Positions 24,756 through 33,251 of a stretch of 64,000 nucleotides of DNA are shown here, piece after piece. This stretch comes from Streptomyces sp. A1277. GTDB lineage: Bacteria; Actinomycetota; Actinomycetes; Streptomycetales; Streptomycetaceae. How positions within the stretch are numbered: the first letter of the stretch is position 1; each line of letters opens with the position of its first letter. Both the position numbers and the translations under genes were made by a program. The notes beneath the pieces are model-generated. The model saw only the letters and a program-made list of their open reading frames with translations, was not told the origin of the DNA and made no database searches. Location: assembly GCF_004795015.1 (NCBI RefSeq), contig NZ_SSBI01000039.1:1-64000 (forward strand). Direction: 5' to 3'.

Positions 24756-25491
24756 GCACCCGCAGCCAGGCGACGGCCTCTTCGGGGCCGCCGGCCACCG
24801 CGCCTCCTTCGGGGACCGGTGGCCGGCTGACCACGACGACCGGGATGCCCGCCTCGCGGGCGGCGGCCAGTTTCGGGGCGGTGGCGGCGCCGCCGCTGTC
24901 CTTGGTGACGAGGACGTCCACGCGGTGGCGGCGGATCAGCTCCCGCTCGCCTTCGAGGGTGAAGGGCCCCCGGTCGAGCAGGGTCTCCATCCGGGCCGGA
25001 CAGGGGGGTTCCGGCGCGTCCACGGACCGCATGAGGAACCACAGCTCGTCCAGGTCCGCGAAGGCGGCGAGGCCCATGCGCCCCGTGGTGAGGAACACCC
25101 GCCGCCCCAGCCCGGGCAGCGCATCGGCCGCCTCGGCCAGGGAGCCGACCGGGTGCCAGTCGTCGCCGTCGCCGGGCACCCAGCCCGGGCGGCGCAGCAT
25201 GAGCAGGGGAACATGGGCGGCGGCGGCCGCGGTGGCCGCGTGGAATGTGATCGTCCCGGCGAAAGGATGGGTGGCGTCGATGAGCGCGTGGACCTGGTGC
25301 GTGCGGAGCCATTCCGCGAGCCCGCCGGCTCCGCCGAAGCCGCCGACGCGGACCTCCCCCGGCGGGAGCTTCGGCCGGGCCACCCGTCCGGCGAGGGAGC
25401 TGGTGACCCTGGACCCGGCGGGCAGTTCAGCCTCCAGCAGTTCGGCGAGCCGGCGGGCCTCCGTCGTCCCGCCCAGAATCAGTACGTGCAT
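24745..25491 (-). CDS. cobK: Precorrin-6A reductase CobK
   Basis: CobK is the NADPH-dependent reductase giving precorrin-6B. The start at ATG 25491 (MHVLILGGTTEARRLAELL) places the dinucleotide-binding loop at the N-terminus, as usual; an ATG three codons upstream is possible. Other landmarks: ALIDATHPFAGTITFHA, RRVFLTTGRMGL and VLVTKDSGGAATAPKL. It is 248 residues, of normal size. The start codons of cobK and divergent cbiD are only 11 bp apart, so each promoter must lie inside the other gene. Confidence 0.92.
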   Translation of the reverse strand: MHVLILGGTTEARRLAELLEAELPAGSRVTSSLAGRVARPKLPPGEVRVGGFGGAGGLAEWLRTHQVHALIDATHPFAGTITFHAATAAAAAHVPLLMLRRPGWVPGDGDDWHPVGSLAEAADALPGLGRRVFLTTGRMGLAAFADLDELWFLMRSVDAPEPPCPARMETLLDRGPFTLEGERELIRRHRVDVLVTKDSGGAATAPKLAAAREAGIPVVVVSRPPVPEGGAVAGGPEEAVAWLRVLTG

Positions 25492-25502
25492 CGGAACCAT
25501 CC

Positions 25503-26618
25503 ATGAGTGAAGCGAAAGGCGGGCGCGCCGCCCAACTCAAGCACACCGGTCTGCGGCCCGGCTGGACGACCGGTGCCTGCGCCACCGCCGCCGCCACCGC
25601 CGCGTACACGGCGCTGCTCGGCGGCGACTTCCCCGACCCGGTCACCATCACCCTGCCCCGGGGCCAGACCCCGGCGTTCGCCCTGGCCGTGGAGGAGCTG
25701 GCCGACGGGCGGGCGACGGCGGGTGTGGTGAAGGACGCGGGCGACGACCCCGACGTGACGCACGGCGCCCTGGTGCGGGTGAGTGTGCGGGCGCTGCCGC
25801 CGGGCTCGGGCGTGGTGTTCCGGGCGGGTCCCGGCGTGGGCACGGTCACCCTGCCGGGGCTGCCGCTGGAGGTCGGCGAACCTGCGGTCAACCCGGTGCC
25901 GCGCACGATGATCCGCGAGCACATCGCCGAGGTCGCGGCGGCCCACGGCGGCTCCGGGGACGTCGAGGTGACGATCGGGGTGGACGACGGCGAGGAGATC
26001 GCCCGGTCCACCTGGAACCCGCGCCTGGGCATCCTGGGCGGTCTGTCGATCCTGGGCACGACCGGTGTGGTGGTGCCCTACTCCTGCTCGGCGTGGATCG
26101 ACTCCATCCGCCGCGGCGTGGACGTGGCACGCGCGGCCGGTCACACCCATGTGGCGGGCTGCACGGGGTCCACCTCGGAGAAGACCGTGGTCGCCGAGTA
26201 CGGACTGCCGGAGATCGCGCTGCTGGACATGGGCGACTTCGCGGGCGCGGTACTCAAGTACGTACGCCGCCACCCGGTGCAACGGCTCACGGTCTGCGGC
26301 GGGTTCGCCAAGCTGTCGAAGCTCGCCGCCGGCCATCTCGACCTGCACTCGGGCCGGTCCCAGGTCGACAAGGGGTACCTGGCCGAGCTGGCCCGGCGGG
26401 GAGGCGCCGACGAGGCCCTGGCGGCCGAGGTGGCCACCGCCAACACGGGCCTGGCCGCGCTCCGGTCGTGCCAGGCGCGCGGGGTTGCGCTGGGTGATCT
26501 GGTGGCCGTCGCGGCGCGCGACGAGGCGCTGTCCGTCCTGCGGGGCGCCCCGGTGGCCGTGGACGTCATCTGCGTCGACCGGGCGGGCACGGTGGTGGGG
26601 CGCAGCTCCGTGCGCTGA
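25503..26618 (+). CDS. cbiD: Cobalt-precorrin-5B (C1)-methyltransferase CbiD
   Basis: CbiD methylates C1 of the ring, the step done by CobF in the classical aerobic route. The 371 residues show the family signature LRPGWTTGACATAAATAA near the N-terminus, NPVPRTMIREH, GDVEVTIGVDDGEEIA, TWNPRLGILGGLSILGTTG, CTGSTSEK and GGFAKLSKLAAGHLDLHSGR. GGA eight bases before ATG 25503 is the likely ribosome site. No cobF is visible, so this cluster combines oxygen-dependent CobG with an anaerobic-type C1 methylase. Confidence 0.93.
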   Translation: MSEAKGGRAAQLKHTGLRPGWTTGACATAAATAAYTALLGGDFPDPVTITLPRGQTPAFALAVEELADGRATAGVVKDAGDDPDVTHGALVRVSVRALPPGSGVVFRAGPGVGTVTLPGLPLEVGEPAVNPVPRTMIREHIAEVAAAHGGSGDVEVTIGVDDGEEIARSTWNPRLGILGGLSILGTTGVVVPYSCSAWIDSIRRGVDVARAAGHTHVAGCTGSTSEKTVVAEYGLPEIALLDMGDFAGAVLKYVRRHPVQRLTVCGGFAKLSKLAAGHLDLHSGRSQVDKGYLAELARRGGADEALAAEVATANTGLAALRSCQARGVALGDLVAVAARDEALSVLRGAPVAVDVICVDRAGTVVGRSSVR

Positions 26619-26646
26619 CCTGTGCGCCGCCCGGCCCGGGTGGCCG

Positions 26647-27396
26647 TCAGCAGACGTGGCGGTCGCGGGCGGGCGAGTAGAGGTGGCTGTCGCGGAACTG
26701 CTCGGCGCCCAGGGTGCGGCCGACCATGATGACGGCGGTACGGATCACCCCGGCCGCCTTCACCTGCTCGGCGATGCCGTCCAGGGAGCCGCGCAGGATG
26801 ACCTCGTCGGGCCGCGAGGCCATGGCCACGACAGCGGCCGGGCAGTCGGCCCCGTAGTGCGGGAGCAGTTCCTCCACGACACGGTCCACGTACCGGGCGG
26901 CGAGGTGCAGGACGATCAACGCGCCGCTGCGCCCCAGCGTCGCGAGGTCCTCGCCCTCGGGCATGGCGGTGGCCTGCTGGGCGATACGGGTGAGGATGAC
27001 GGTCTGGCCGACGGTCGGGACGGTCAGCTCGCGCTTGAGCGCCGCAGCCGCCGCCGCGAACGCGGGCACGCCCGGCACCACTTCGTAGGGCACGCCCGCC
27101 TCGTCCAGGCGCCGCATCTGCTCGTTGACCGCGCTGAACACCGACGGGTCGCCGGAGTGCAGCCGCGCCACGTCGTGCCCCTCCCGGTGCGCGGCCAGCA
27201 GCTCGGCGGTGATCTGTTCGATGTCGAGCTGGGCGGTGTCCACCAGGCGCGCGTCGGCCGGGCACTCGGCCAGGAGTTCGCGGGGCACCAGGCTGCCCGC
27301 GTACAGGCAGACCCCGCAGGCGGCGAGCGTGCGCGCGCCGCGCACCGTGATCAGGTCGGCCGCGCCCGGGCCCGCGCCGATGAAGTACACGGTCAT
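26647..27396 (-). CDS. cobM: Precorrin-4 C11-methyltransferase CobM
   Basis: CobM methylates C11 of precorrin-4. Start ATG 27396 overlaps the cobL stop (ATGA). 249 residues: MTVYFIGAGPGAADLITVRG at the N-terminus, VARLHSGDPSVFSAVNEQMR, YEVVPGVPAFAAAAAALKRE and PTVGQTVILTRIA are classic. Second gene of a cobL-cobM operon on the minus strand, convergent with cbiD across 28 bp. Confidence 0.94.
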   Translation of the reverse strand: MTVYFIGAGPGAADLITVRGARTLAACGVCLYAGSLVPRELLAECPADARLVDTAQLDIEQITAELLAAHREGHDVARLHSGDPSVFSAVNEQMRRLDEAGVPYEVVPGVPAFAAAAAALKRELTVPTVGQTVILTRIAQQATAMPEGEDLATLGRSGALIVLHLAARYVDRVVEELLPHYGADCPAAVVAMASRPDEVILRGSLDGIAEQVKAAGVIRTAVIMVGRTLGAEQFRDSHLYSPARDRHVC

Positions 27397-28676
27397 CTGT
27401 CGTCTCCTGAGGGTTGTGCGGGGGCCGCCCGGGTTTCCGAGGGCTTGCGTACGGACCACTGGGTGACCGGCATCGCCTGGCGCCAGCCGGTGAAGGTGCC
27501 GACCGGCACGGCGTGGGCCACGGCGAGGCGGACCAGGTCGCCGCCGTGCTCGCGGTGCTGAGCGGCGAGCACCGCCTCGGATTCCAGGGTGACCGTGTTG
27601 GCGACCAGCCGGCCGCCGGGCGGGAGCGCCTGCCGGCAGGTGTCGAGGAGGCCGGGTGCGGTGAGGCCGCCGCCGATGAACACGGCGTCCGGGGCGGGGA
27701 GTCCGGCCAGGCAGTCGGGGGCCCGGCCGGTGACGACGCGCAGGCCGGGGACGCCGAGCCGGTCGGCGTTGTCCGCGATGCGCGCCGCCCGCACCTGGTC
27801 GCGTTCCACGGTGATCGCCCGGCAGGAGGGGTGGGTGCGCATCCACTCGACGGCGATCGATCCGGAGCCGCCGCCGATGTCCCACAGGAGTTCGCCGGGG
27901 GCCGGGGCGAGCACGCCGAGGGTGGCGGCCCGCACGTGCCGCTTGGTGAGCTGGCCGTCGTGTGCGTACGCCTCGTCGGGCAGCCCCGGTACGGCGCCGA
28001 GGCGCAGGGCGCCGGGGGCGCTGCGGCACTCGACGGCGATGACGTTCAGCGGGTCGCCCGCCGGGTGGGCCCAGGTGTCCGCCGTGCCCTGGACGCACGC
28101 CTCGTCCTCGCCGCCGAGCTGTTCCAGCACCCGCATCCGGCTGGGACCGAAGCCGTGGTCGCGCAGCAGCGCGGCGACCGCGGCCGGGGTGGTGGCGTCG
28201 GCGCTGAGGACCAGCAGCCGGCGCCCTTCGTACAGGGCGGCGGCGAGCCGGGCGGCGGGGCGCCCGACCAGGGTGACGACCTCGGTGTCCTCCAGCGGCC
28301 AGCCGACGCGGGCGCAGGCGTAGGAGACGGACGAGGGGTGCGGCAGGACGCGCAGCCGCTCGGCGCCCAGCACTTCGGTGAGGGCGCGGCCGATCCCGTA
28401 GAACATCGGGTCGCCGCTGGCCAGTACGGCGATGCGGCTCGCCGCGTGCGCGGCGAGCAGGCCGGGGACGGCGGGGCGCAGCGGCGAGGGCCAGGGCACG
28501 CGGCGGCCCGCGCACTGTGGCGGGAGCAGGTCCAGTTGCCGTCCGGCGCCGATCAGGACCTGGGCGGCGGACAGCTCCGCGCGGGCCGTCTCGGGCAGCC
28601 CCGCCCATCCGTCGGCTCCGATCCCGACCACGGTCACTGCAGGTGGAAGCGGGTGCACGGGCGGCTCGGGGGTCAC
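27393..28676 (-). CDS. cobL: Precorrin-6Y C5,15-methyltransferase (decarboxylating) CobL
   Basis: CobL methylates C5 and C15 and removes the C12 acetate carboxyl. The 427 residues hold two domains: an N-terminal tetrapyrrole methylase (VTVVGIGADGWAGLPETARA, VLASGDPMFYGIGRAL, LPHPSSVSYACARVGW) and a C-terminal CbiT-like domain (LLWDIGGGSGSIAVEWMR, AVFIGGGLTAPGLLDTC). The GTG start at 28676 has GAGGT eight bases upstream; the open frame before it is low-complexity leader. Its stop overlaps the cobM start. Confidence 0.93.
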   Translation of the reverse strand: MTPEPPVHPLPPAVTVVGIGADGWAGLPETARAELSAAQVLIGAGRQLDLLPPQCAGRRVPWPSPLRPAVPGLLAAHAASRIAVLASGDPMFYGIGRALTEVLGAERLRVLPHPSSVSYACARVGWPLEDTEVVTLVGRPAARLAAALYEGRRLLVLSADATTPAAVAALLRDHGFGPSRMRVLEQLGGEDEACVQGTADTWAHPAGDPLNVIAVECRSAPGALRLGAVPGLPDEAYAHDGQLTKRHVRAATLGVLAPAPGELLWDIGGGSGSIAVEWMRTHPSCRAITVERDQVRAARIADNADRLGVPGLRVVTGRAPDCLAGLPAPDAVFIGGGLTAPGLLDTCRQALPPGGRLVANTVTLESEAVLAAQHREHGGDLVRLAVAHAVPVGTFTGWRQAMPVTQWSVRKPSETRAAPAQPSGDDR

Positions 28677-28727
28677 GGACGGTACCTCGGGTCTCGGGGG
28701 CTGGCGCACCCGAACTCTACTGTCCGG

Positions 28728-28783
28728 TCCCGGCCGGACCCCGGACAGGTCCCGGTCCCGGCCGGGCCCCGGACAGGTCCCGG
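28728..28783. repeat. Two tandem 28-bp repeats between cobL and modA
   Basis: The unit begins TCCCGGCCGG and ends GGACAGGTCCCGG; the copies (28728-28755, 28756-28783) differ at one base. Each contains an imperfect palindrome (CCGGAC..GTCCCGG) and could form stems in the cobL leader. No B12 riboswitch core is visible here. Confidence 0.6.
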
Positions 28784-28858
28784 GCCCGGATCCGGGAGCG
28801 GCCCCGCCCCCCGCGCACGGCTCGGACCTTCCTCCAGGCGCATATGCACCTGCCATGT

Positions 28859-28904
28859 GGTTTCCCATGGAAACCTGTAAATGCGATCCCAGAACACCTA
28901 TTCT
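28859..28904 (+). promoter_or_regulatory. Predicted modA promoter with an upstream palindrome
   Basis: GGTTTCC-CAT-GGAAACC (28859-28875) is a perfect inverted repeat abutting a -35 TGTAAA (28876-28881). A 17-bp spacer leads to -10 TATTCT (28899-28904). The predicted start is about 28911, 80 nt before modA. The palindrome is a candidate site for a molybdate- or sugar-type regulator; the sequence alone does not name it. Confidence 0.55.
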
Positions 28905-28991
28905 GTGGCACATGCTGTCTCCTGCCACCGGGCGGTCCGCTCGCCGGCCCGGCGGCATCGGCCCATCGCGTCCCCAAGGAGTCCCGCCCTC

Positions 28992-29810
28992 ATGCCCTTC
29001 ACCCCCGCCCTCACCCGTCGTCACGCCGCGGCGGCCCTCGTCGTCGTGGGACTGCTCGCACCGCTCACCGCGTGCGGCAGCGACGACGACACGAAGGACT
29101 CGGCCACCGGCTCCAGCGCCTCCGCGTCCGCTTCCGGCGCACCCTCGGCCGACCTGACGGTCCTCGCCGCCTCCTCGCTCACCGATGTGTTCAAGGAGGC
29201 GGGCGCGGCGTACGAGAAGGAGAACCCCGGGACGAAGGTGACGTTCTCCTTCGCCGGCTCCCAGGAGCTCGCCGCCCAGGTCAAGCAGGGCGCGCCCGCC
29301 GACGCCCTGGTCACCGCCGACACGAAGACGATGGACGGGCTGAAGGCGGACACCGGGACGCCCTCGGTCATCGCCGAGAACCGCCTCGTCATCGCCACCG
29401 GCAAGGGCAACCCGGAGAAGGTCGAGAACCTCAAGGACCTCTCCGGCACCAAGCTGAAGGTGGTCCTCGCCGCTCCCGAGGTGCCGGTGGGGCGTTACAG
29501 CAAGCAGATCCTGGACGCCCAGAAGATCACCGTGAAGCCGGTCTCCCAGGAGCCGAACGTGCGGGCGGTCCTGAGCAAGGTCGAGCTGGGCGAGGCGGAC
29601 GCCGGTCTGGTCTACAAGACCGATGTCGCCTCGGCGGACGGCAAGGTCGACTCCGTCGACATCCCGGACGAGCAGAACGCGGTCGCCTCCTACCCGGCGG
29701 CGACGCTGAAGGCCGGCAAGCACAGCGCCGCCGCCGAGGCGTTCGTGAAGTGGCTGTCGACGCCCGAGGCACAGAAGATCCTCGCCGACGCGGGCTTCCA
29801 GCAGCCGTAA
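28992..29810 (+). CDS. modA: Molybdate ABC transporter substrate-binding lipoprotein ModA
   Basis: ModA captures molybdate or tungstate outside the cell. The 272 residues start at ATG 28992 with AAGGAG ten bases upstream. Lipobox LAPLTAC puts the acylated Cys near residue 28; a Ser/Ala linker follows. The binding fold shows LTVLAASSLTDVFKEAG, FSFAGSQELAAQVKQGAPAD, NRLVIATGKGN, PEVPVGRYSKQIL and GEADAGLVYKTDV, standard ModA motifs. It is followed at 65 bp by the fused permease/ATPase gene. Confidence 0.93.
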   Translation: MPFTPALTRRHAAAALVVVGLLAPLTACGSDDDTKDSATGSSASASASGAPSADLTVLAASSLTDVFKEAGAAYEKENPGTKVTFSFAGSQELAAQVKQGAPADALVTADTKTMDGLKADTGTPSVIAENRLVIATGKGNPEKVENLKDLSGTKLKVVLAAPEVPVGRYSKQILDAQKITVKPVSQEPNVRAVLSKVELGEADAGLVYKTDVASADGKVDSVDIPDEQNAVASYPAATLKAGKHSAAAEAFVKWLSTPEAQKILADAGFQQP

Positions 29811-29875
29811 CGTAGGCGGTCGCCCGGCCCGCGCACGGGCCGGGCACCCCTGCCCTCCAGCCCCAGGGAACCTCG

Positions 29876-31813
29876 ATGAACCGTCCCCGCAGCCGCGCCG
29901 CGCGCCCCCGCGCGCCGATCGTGCTGGCGGTCCCCGCGCTCCTGGCCGTCGCCTTCCTGCTGCTGCCGCTGGCCGGGATCCTCGCCCGCACCTCGTGGGG
30001 CGAGCTGGGCGGACACCTCACCAGCGAGGGGACCACGCAGGCGCTGACCCTGTCGCTGATCGTCTCCGGGTGGGCGCTGGCCCTCTCCCTGGTCCTCGGG
30101 GTCCCGCTGGCCTGGCTGCTGGCCCGGGTCGACTTCCCCGGCAAGGTCTTCGTCCGCTCGCTGGTGCTGCTGCCGATGGTGCTGCCGCCCACGGTCGGCG
30201 GGGTCGCCCTGCTGCTCGGCTTCGGCCGCCGGGGGCTGCTGGGCCCGTGGCTGGAGGACTGGTTCGGCATCACGCTGCCGTTCCACACCTCCGGCGCCGT
30301 GCTTGCCGCGACCTTCGTCGCCATGCCGTTCCTGGTCATCAGCCTCGAAGGGGCGCTCGGCGGCCTGCGCCCCCGGTACGAGGAGACCGCGGCCTCCCTG
30401 GGCGCCTCGCCGGTACGGGTGTTCTTCACCGTCACGCTGCCGATGGTCGCCCCCGGGCTGGCCGCAGGCGCCGCGCTGACCTGGGCGCGCGCGCTGGGCG
30501 AGTTCGGCGCGACCATCACCTTCGCCGGAAACCTCCCCGGCACCACGCAGACCCTGCCCCTCCAGGTCTACCTGCTGCTCCAGGACAGCCCGGAGGCCGC
30601 CACCTCGGTCTCCCTGCTCCTGCTGGTCATCGCCATGGCCGTGCTGCTGGCCCTGCGCGGACGCTGGACCGGCGGCGCCCCCCGCCCCCGCGCGCCGCGC
30701 CCCGAGGACGCGGACGACGAACCGGCGGCCGTACGCAAACGGGCGGAGCCCGCCCCGCAGCCCGCCGCCGACCGGGAGCACTGGCCGCTGCACGCCGAAG
30801 TCACCGGGTTCAATCAGCTCACCCTCGACGCGGAGGGCGGCACCACCATCGCCGTCGTCGGGCCCAACGGCGCGGGCAAGACCACCCTCCTGCGCGCCCT
30901 GCTCGGCCTCACCCCGCGCGCCCACGCCCGGCTCCGGCTCGGTGACACCGACGTCACCGCCCTGCCCGCGCACCGCCGGGGCGTGGCCTGGGTCCCGCAG
31001 GACGGCGCCCTCTTCCCGCACATGAGCACCCTGGCCAACACCGCCTACGGGCTGCGCGCCCGGGGGGTGCCGCGCGCCGAGGCCCGCCGCAGCGCCCAGG
31101 AGTGGCTGGACCGGCTCGGGGTCGGCCACCTCGCCACGCGCCGGCCGGCCCAGGTCTCCGGCGGTCAGGCCCAGCGGGTGGCACTGGCCCGGGCGCTGGC
31201 CGCCCGCCCCCGCCTCCTGCTGCTCGACGAACCGCTCGCCGCGCTCGACCAGACGACCCGCTCCCAGGTCCGGCACACCCTGCGCCGCCACCTCGAAGGC
31301 TTCGGCGGCGTGTGCCTGATCGTCACGCACGACCCGGTCGAAGCCGTCGCGCTCGCCGACCGGGTCCTCGTCCTGGAGGAGGGCCGTACGCTCCAGGACG
31401 CCCCGCCCGCCGACGTCACCCGCAACCCGCGCTCCCCCTGGGTCGCCCGCATGCTCGGCAGCAACGCCTGGCCCGGGACCACCACCGCCGACGGGCTCGC
31501 ACCGGCGGACGGCGGACACCTCGTCGTCGCCGACGCCCTGCCCGCCGGGGCGTCCGCGCTCGCGGTCATCGCCCCGGAGGCCGTCTCCGTGCACCGCGAG
31601 AAGCCGACCGGCAGCCCGCGCAACGTGTGGCCGGGTACGGTGCGCGAGATCACCGCGGGCGGCAGCCGGCTCAGGGTCCTGGTGGAGTCGGACCGGGCGC
31701 CGGACCTCGTCGCCGAGATCACCCCGCAGGCCGCGGCGGAGCTGTCGCTCGCCGACGGGGTGCAGGTGTGGACCAGCGTCAAGGCCACGGAGGTCACCCT
31801 CGTGGCGCTCTGA
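29876..31813 (+). CDS. modBC: Fused molybdate permease-ATPase ModBC
   Basis: The 645-residue protein combines the membrane and motor parts of the molybdate ABC transporter. ModB (about 15-265) has five to six membrane segments and the EAA-like loop EETAASLGASPVRVFF. ModC (about 305-520) has Walker A VVGPNGAGKTTLLRALL, Q-loop WVPQDGALFPHM, signature VSGGQAQRVALARALA, Walker B LLLLDEPLAALD and switch VTHDPVEAVALADRV. Residues 560-645 form a molybdate-binding TOBE domain. Separate genes are more usual; fusions occur in actinobacteria. Promoter and operator lie upstream of modA. Confidence 0.93.
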   Translation: MNRPRSRAARPRAPIVLAVPALLAVAFLLLPLAGILARTSWGELGGHLTSEGTTQALTLSLIVSGWALALSLVLGVPLAWLLARVDFPGKVFVRSLVLLPMVLPPTVGGVALLLGFGRRGLLGPWLEDWFGITLPFHTSGAVLAATFVAMPFLVISLEGALGGLRPRYEETAASLGASPVRVFFTVTLPMVAPGLAAGAALTWARALGEFGATITFAGNLPGTTQTLPLQVYLLLQDSPEAATSVSLLLLVIAMAVLLALRGRWTGGAPRPRAPRPEDADDEPAAVRKRAEPAPQPAADREHWPLHAEVTGFNQLTLDAEGGTTIAVVGPNGAGKTTLLRALLGLTPRAHARLRLGDTDVTALPAHRRGVAWVPQDGALFPHMSTLANTAYGLRARGVPRAEARRSAQEWLDRLGVGHLATRRPAQVSGGQAQRVALARALAARPRLLLLDEPLAALDQTTRSQVRHTLRRHLEGFGGVCLIVTHDPVEAVALADRVLVLEEGRTLQDAPPADVTRNPRSPWVARMLGSNAWPGTTTADGLAPADGGHLVVADALPAGASALAVIAPEAVSVHREKPTGSPRNVWPGTVREITAGGSRLRVLVESDRAPDLVAEITPQAAAELSLADGVQVWTSVKATEVTLVAL

Positions 31814-31913
31814 GGCCGGCGGTCGTCGCCCCTCTTGTCGCGGAGCCGGCCGGAATCGGGAACGGCCCGTTGCGCCGGTGTGGCCCCGGCCGATCATGGG
31901 CGGTAACGCTCGC

Positions 31914-31941
31914 CGCACACCGGGCGGGCAGCCGGTGTGCG
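31914..31941. terminator. Terminator between modBC and the oxidoreductase operon
   Basis: A perfect 10-bp stem (CGCACACCGG and complement) with an 8-base loop sits between convergent genes. Confidence 0.7.
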
Positions 31942-31991
31942 AGCATGCGGCGCGATTGGCGGCCTCTTGGGCGTGCGCCCCGCGCGGCCCG

Positions 31992-33239
31992 TCAGTCCAG
32001 GCGTACCACCTGTCCGCTGCGGCGTGCGCGTTCCGCCGCCCAGACCACCAGGTGCGAGCGCAGGGCCTCGTCCGGGCCGGTGTTCACCAGCTCCCGGTCG
32101 TCACCGGCGACCGCCGCCAGGAAGGCCCGGATCAGCTCGTCGTCCGCGCCGCCGTGCCCGTCCGCCGCCGACGCCCCGCCCTCGGGGTCGAAGTCGAAGA
32201 CCTCGCGGGTGTCGGTGAGGAAGTCGTGGAGGGTGAGCGTGCGGCCGTCGCCGTCGAGCGAGCCGCGGGTGCCGAACACCCGGGTCTTGCGGAAGTCGAG
32301 GCCGGTGAAAGCGGTCATGGTGAAGGAGGCGGTGGCGCCGCCCTCGTACTGGAGGTTCACCACCTGGTGGTCCACGACGTCGTTGCGCCCGTTGTAGACG
32401 CACTCGCCGTACGGCCCGTCCTCCAGCGCCTTCGTCAGTCCGGCGCTCGTCACGTCGTCGGTGAGGACGCCGAGCGGCCACTGTTCGAAGACGGGGTCAC
32501 CGAGGAACCGCTCGTAGATGCGCGGGGCCGAGTAGACGCAGGTGCGTTCGACGGGGCAGGTGACGCAGCGGTCACCTGCGCCTTCGGGCTTGTTCTCGGG
32601 GCGGAAGTGGAAGAGGCTGCCGAAGGACGAGACCTTCTCCACCGGTTTGCCCACCACATGGCCGAGCCAGTCGATGTCGTGGCACGACTTGGCGAGCAGC
32701 ATGGACGACGACTCCGCTTCGACGCCCCACTTGCCGCGTACGTAGGAGTGCGCCTGGTGCCACCAGCCGACGGGTTCGAGGTGTTCGACGCTGACGACGT
32801 CACCGATCCGGCCGCTGTCGATGAGCTGCTTGAGCTTGACCGAGTACGGCGTGTAGCGCAGGACGTGGCACACCGCCAGGAGGATGTCGTTGCGCGTCGC
32901 CGCCTCGACGATGCGGCGGGCGTCCTCCTCCGAGGGCGCCATCGGCTTCTCCAGCAGCAGGGCGTAGCCGAGGTCGGCCAGCGCCACGGCCGGTTCGACG
33001 TGCATGCGGTCGGGGGTGGCGACGATCGCCGCGTCGGCGAGGCGCGGCCGGGAGGCGAGTTCGGCCCAGTCGGTGAAGACCCGGTCGTACGGCAGCGCGA
33101 ACTCGTCCGCGAGGGCCTGGCGGCGTACGGGGTCGGGGTCGGCGACGGCCGTGACGACGGCGGCACCTTGGTCGGCGGCGATGCGGGCGTAGGAGGCCCC
33201 TCGGGCCCCGGCTCCGACGATCGCGAGGGTGACGGTCAC
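31992..33239 (-). CDS. Gfo/Idh/MocA-family NAD(P)-dependent oxidoreductase
   Basis: The 415-residue enzyme probably oxidises or isomerises a sugar or cyclitol taken up by the transporter encoded upstream. The Rossmann fold begins TLAIVGAGARGASYARIA. The family catalytic Lys is in LLLEKPMAPS, and the substrate-site His may be in SCHDIDWLGHVVG. Unusual is CVTCPVERTC, a Cys cluster that could bind a metal. The start is 13 bp after the permease stop, so it is the last gene of the SBP-permease-permease-oxidoreductase operon. The substrate is inferred only from context. Confidence 0.88.
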   Translation of the reverse strand: MTVTLAIVGAGARGASYARIAADQGAAVVTAVADPDPVRRQALADEFALPYDRVFTDWAELASRPRLADAAIVATPDRMHVEPAVALADLGYALLLEKPMAPSEEDARRIVEAATRNDILLAVCHVLRYTPYSVKLKQLIDSGRIGDVVSVEHLEPVGWWHQAHSYVRGKWGVEAESSSMLLAKSCHDIDWLGHVVGKPVEKVSSFGSLFHFRPENKPEGAGDRCVTCPVERTCVYSAPRIYERFLGDPVFEQWPLGVLTDDVTSAGLTKALEDGPYGECVYNGRNDVVDHQVVNLQYEGGATASFTMTAFTGLDFRKTRVFGTRGSLDGDGRTLTLHDFLTDTREVFDFDPEGGASAADGHGGADDELIRAFLAAVAGDDRELVNTGPDEALRSHLVVWAAERARRSGQVVRLD

Positions 33240-33251
33240 GTACGCAATCCC

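Noticed and set aside
28680..28760. Second cobalamin riboswitch before cobL
   Set aside because: No GCCACTG box or matching core; only GC-rich tandem repeats are present.
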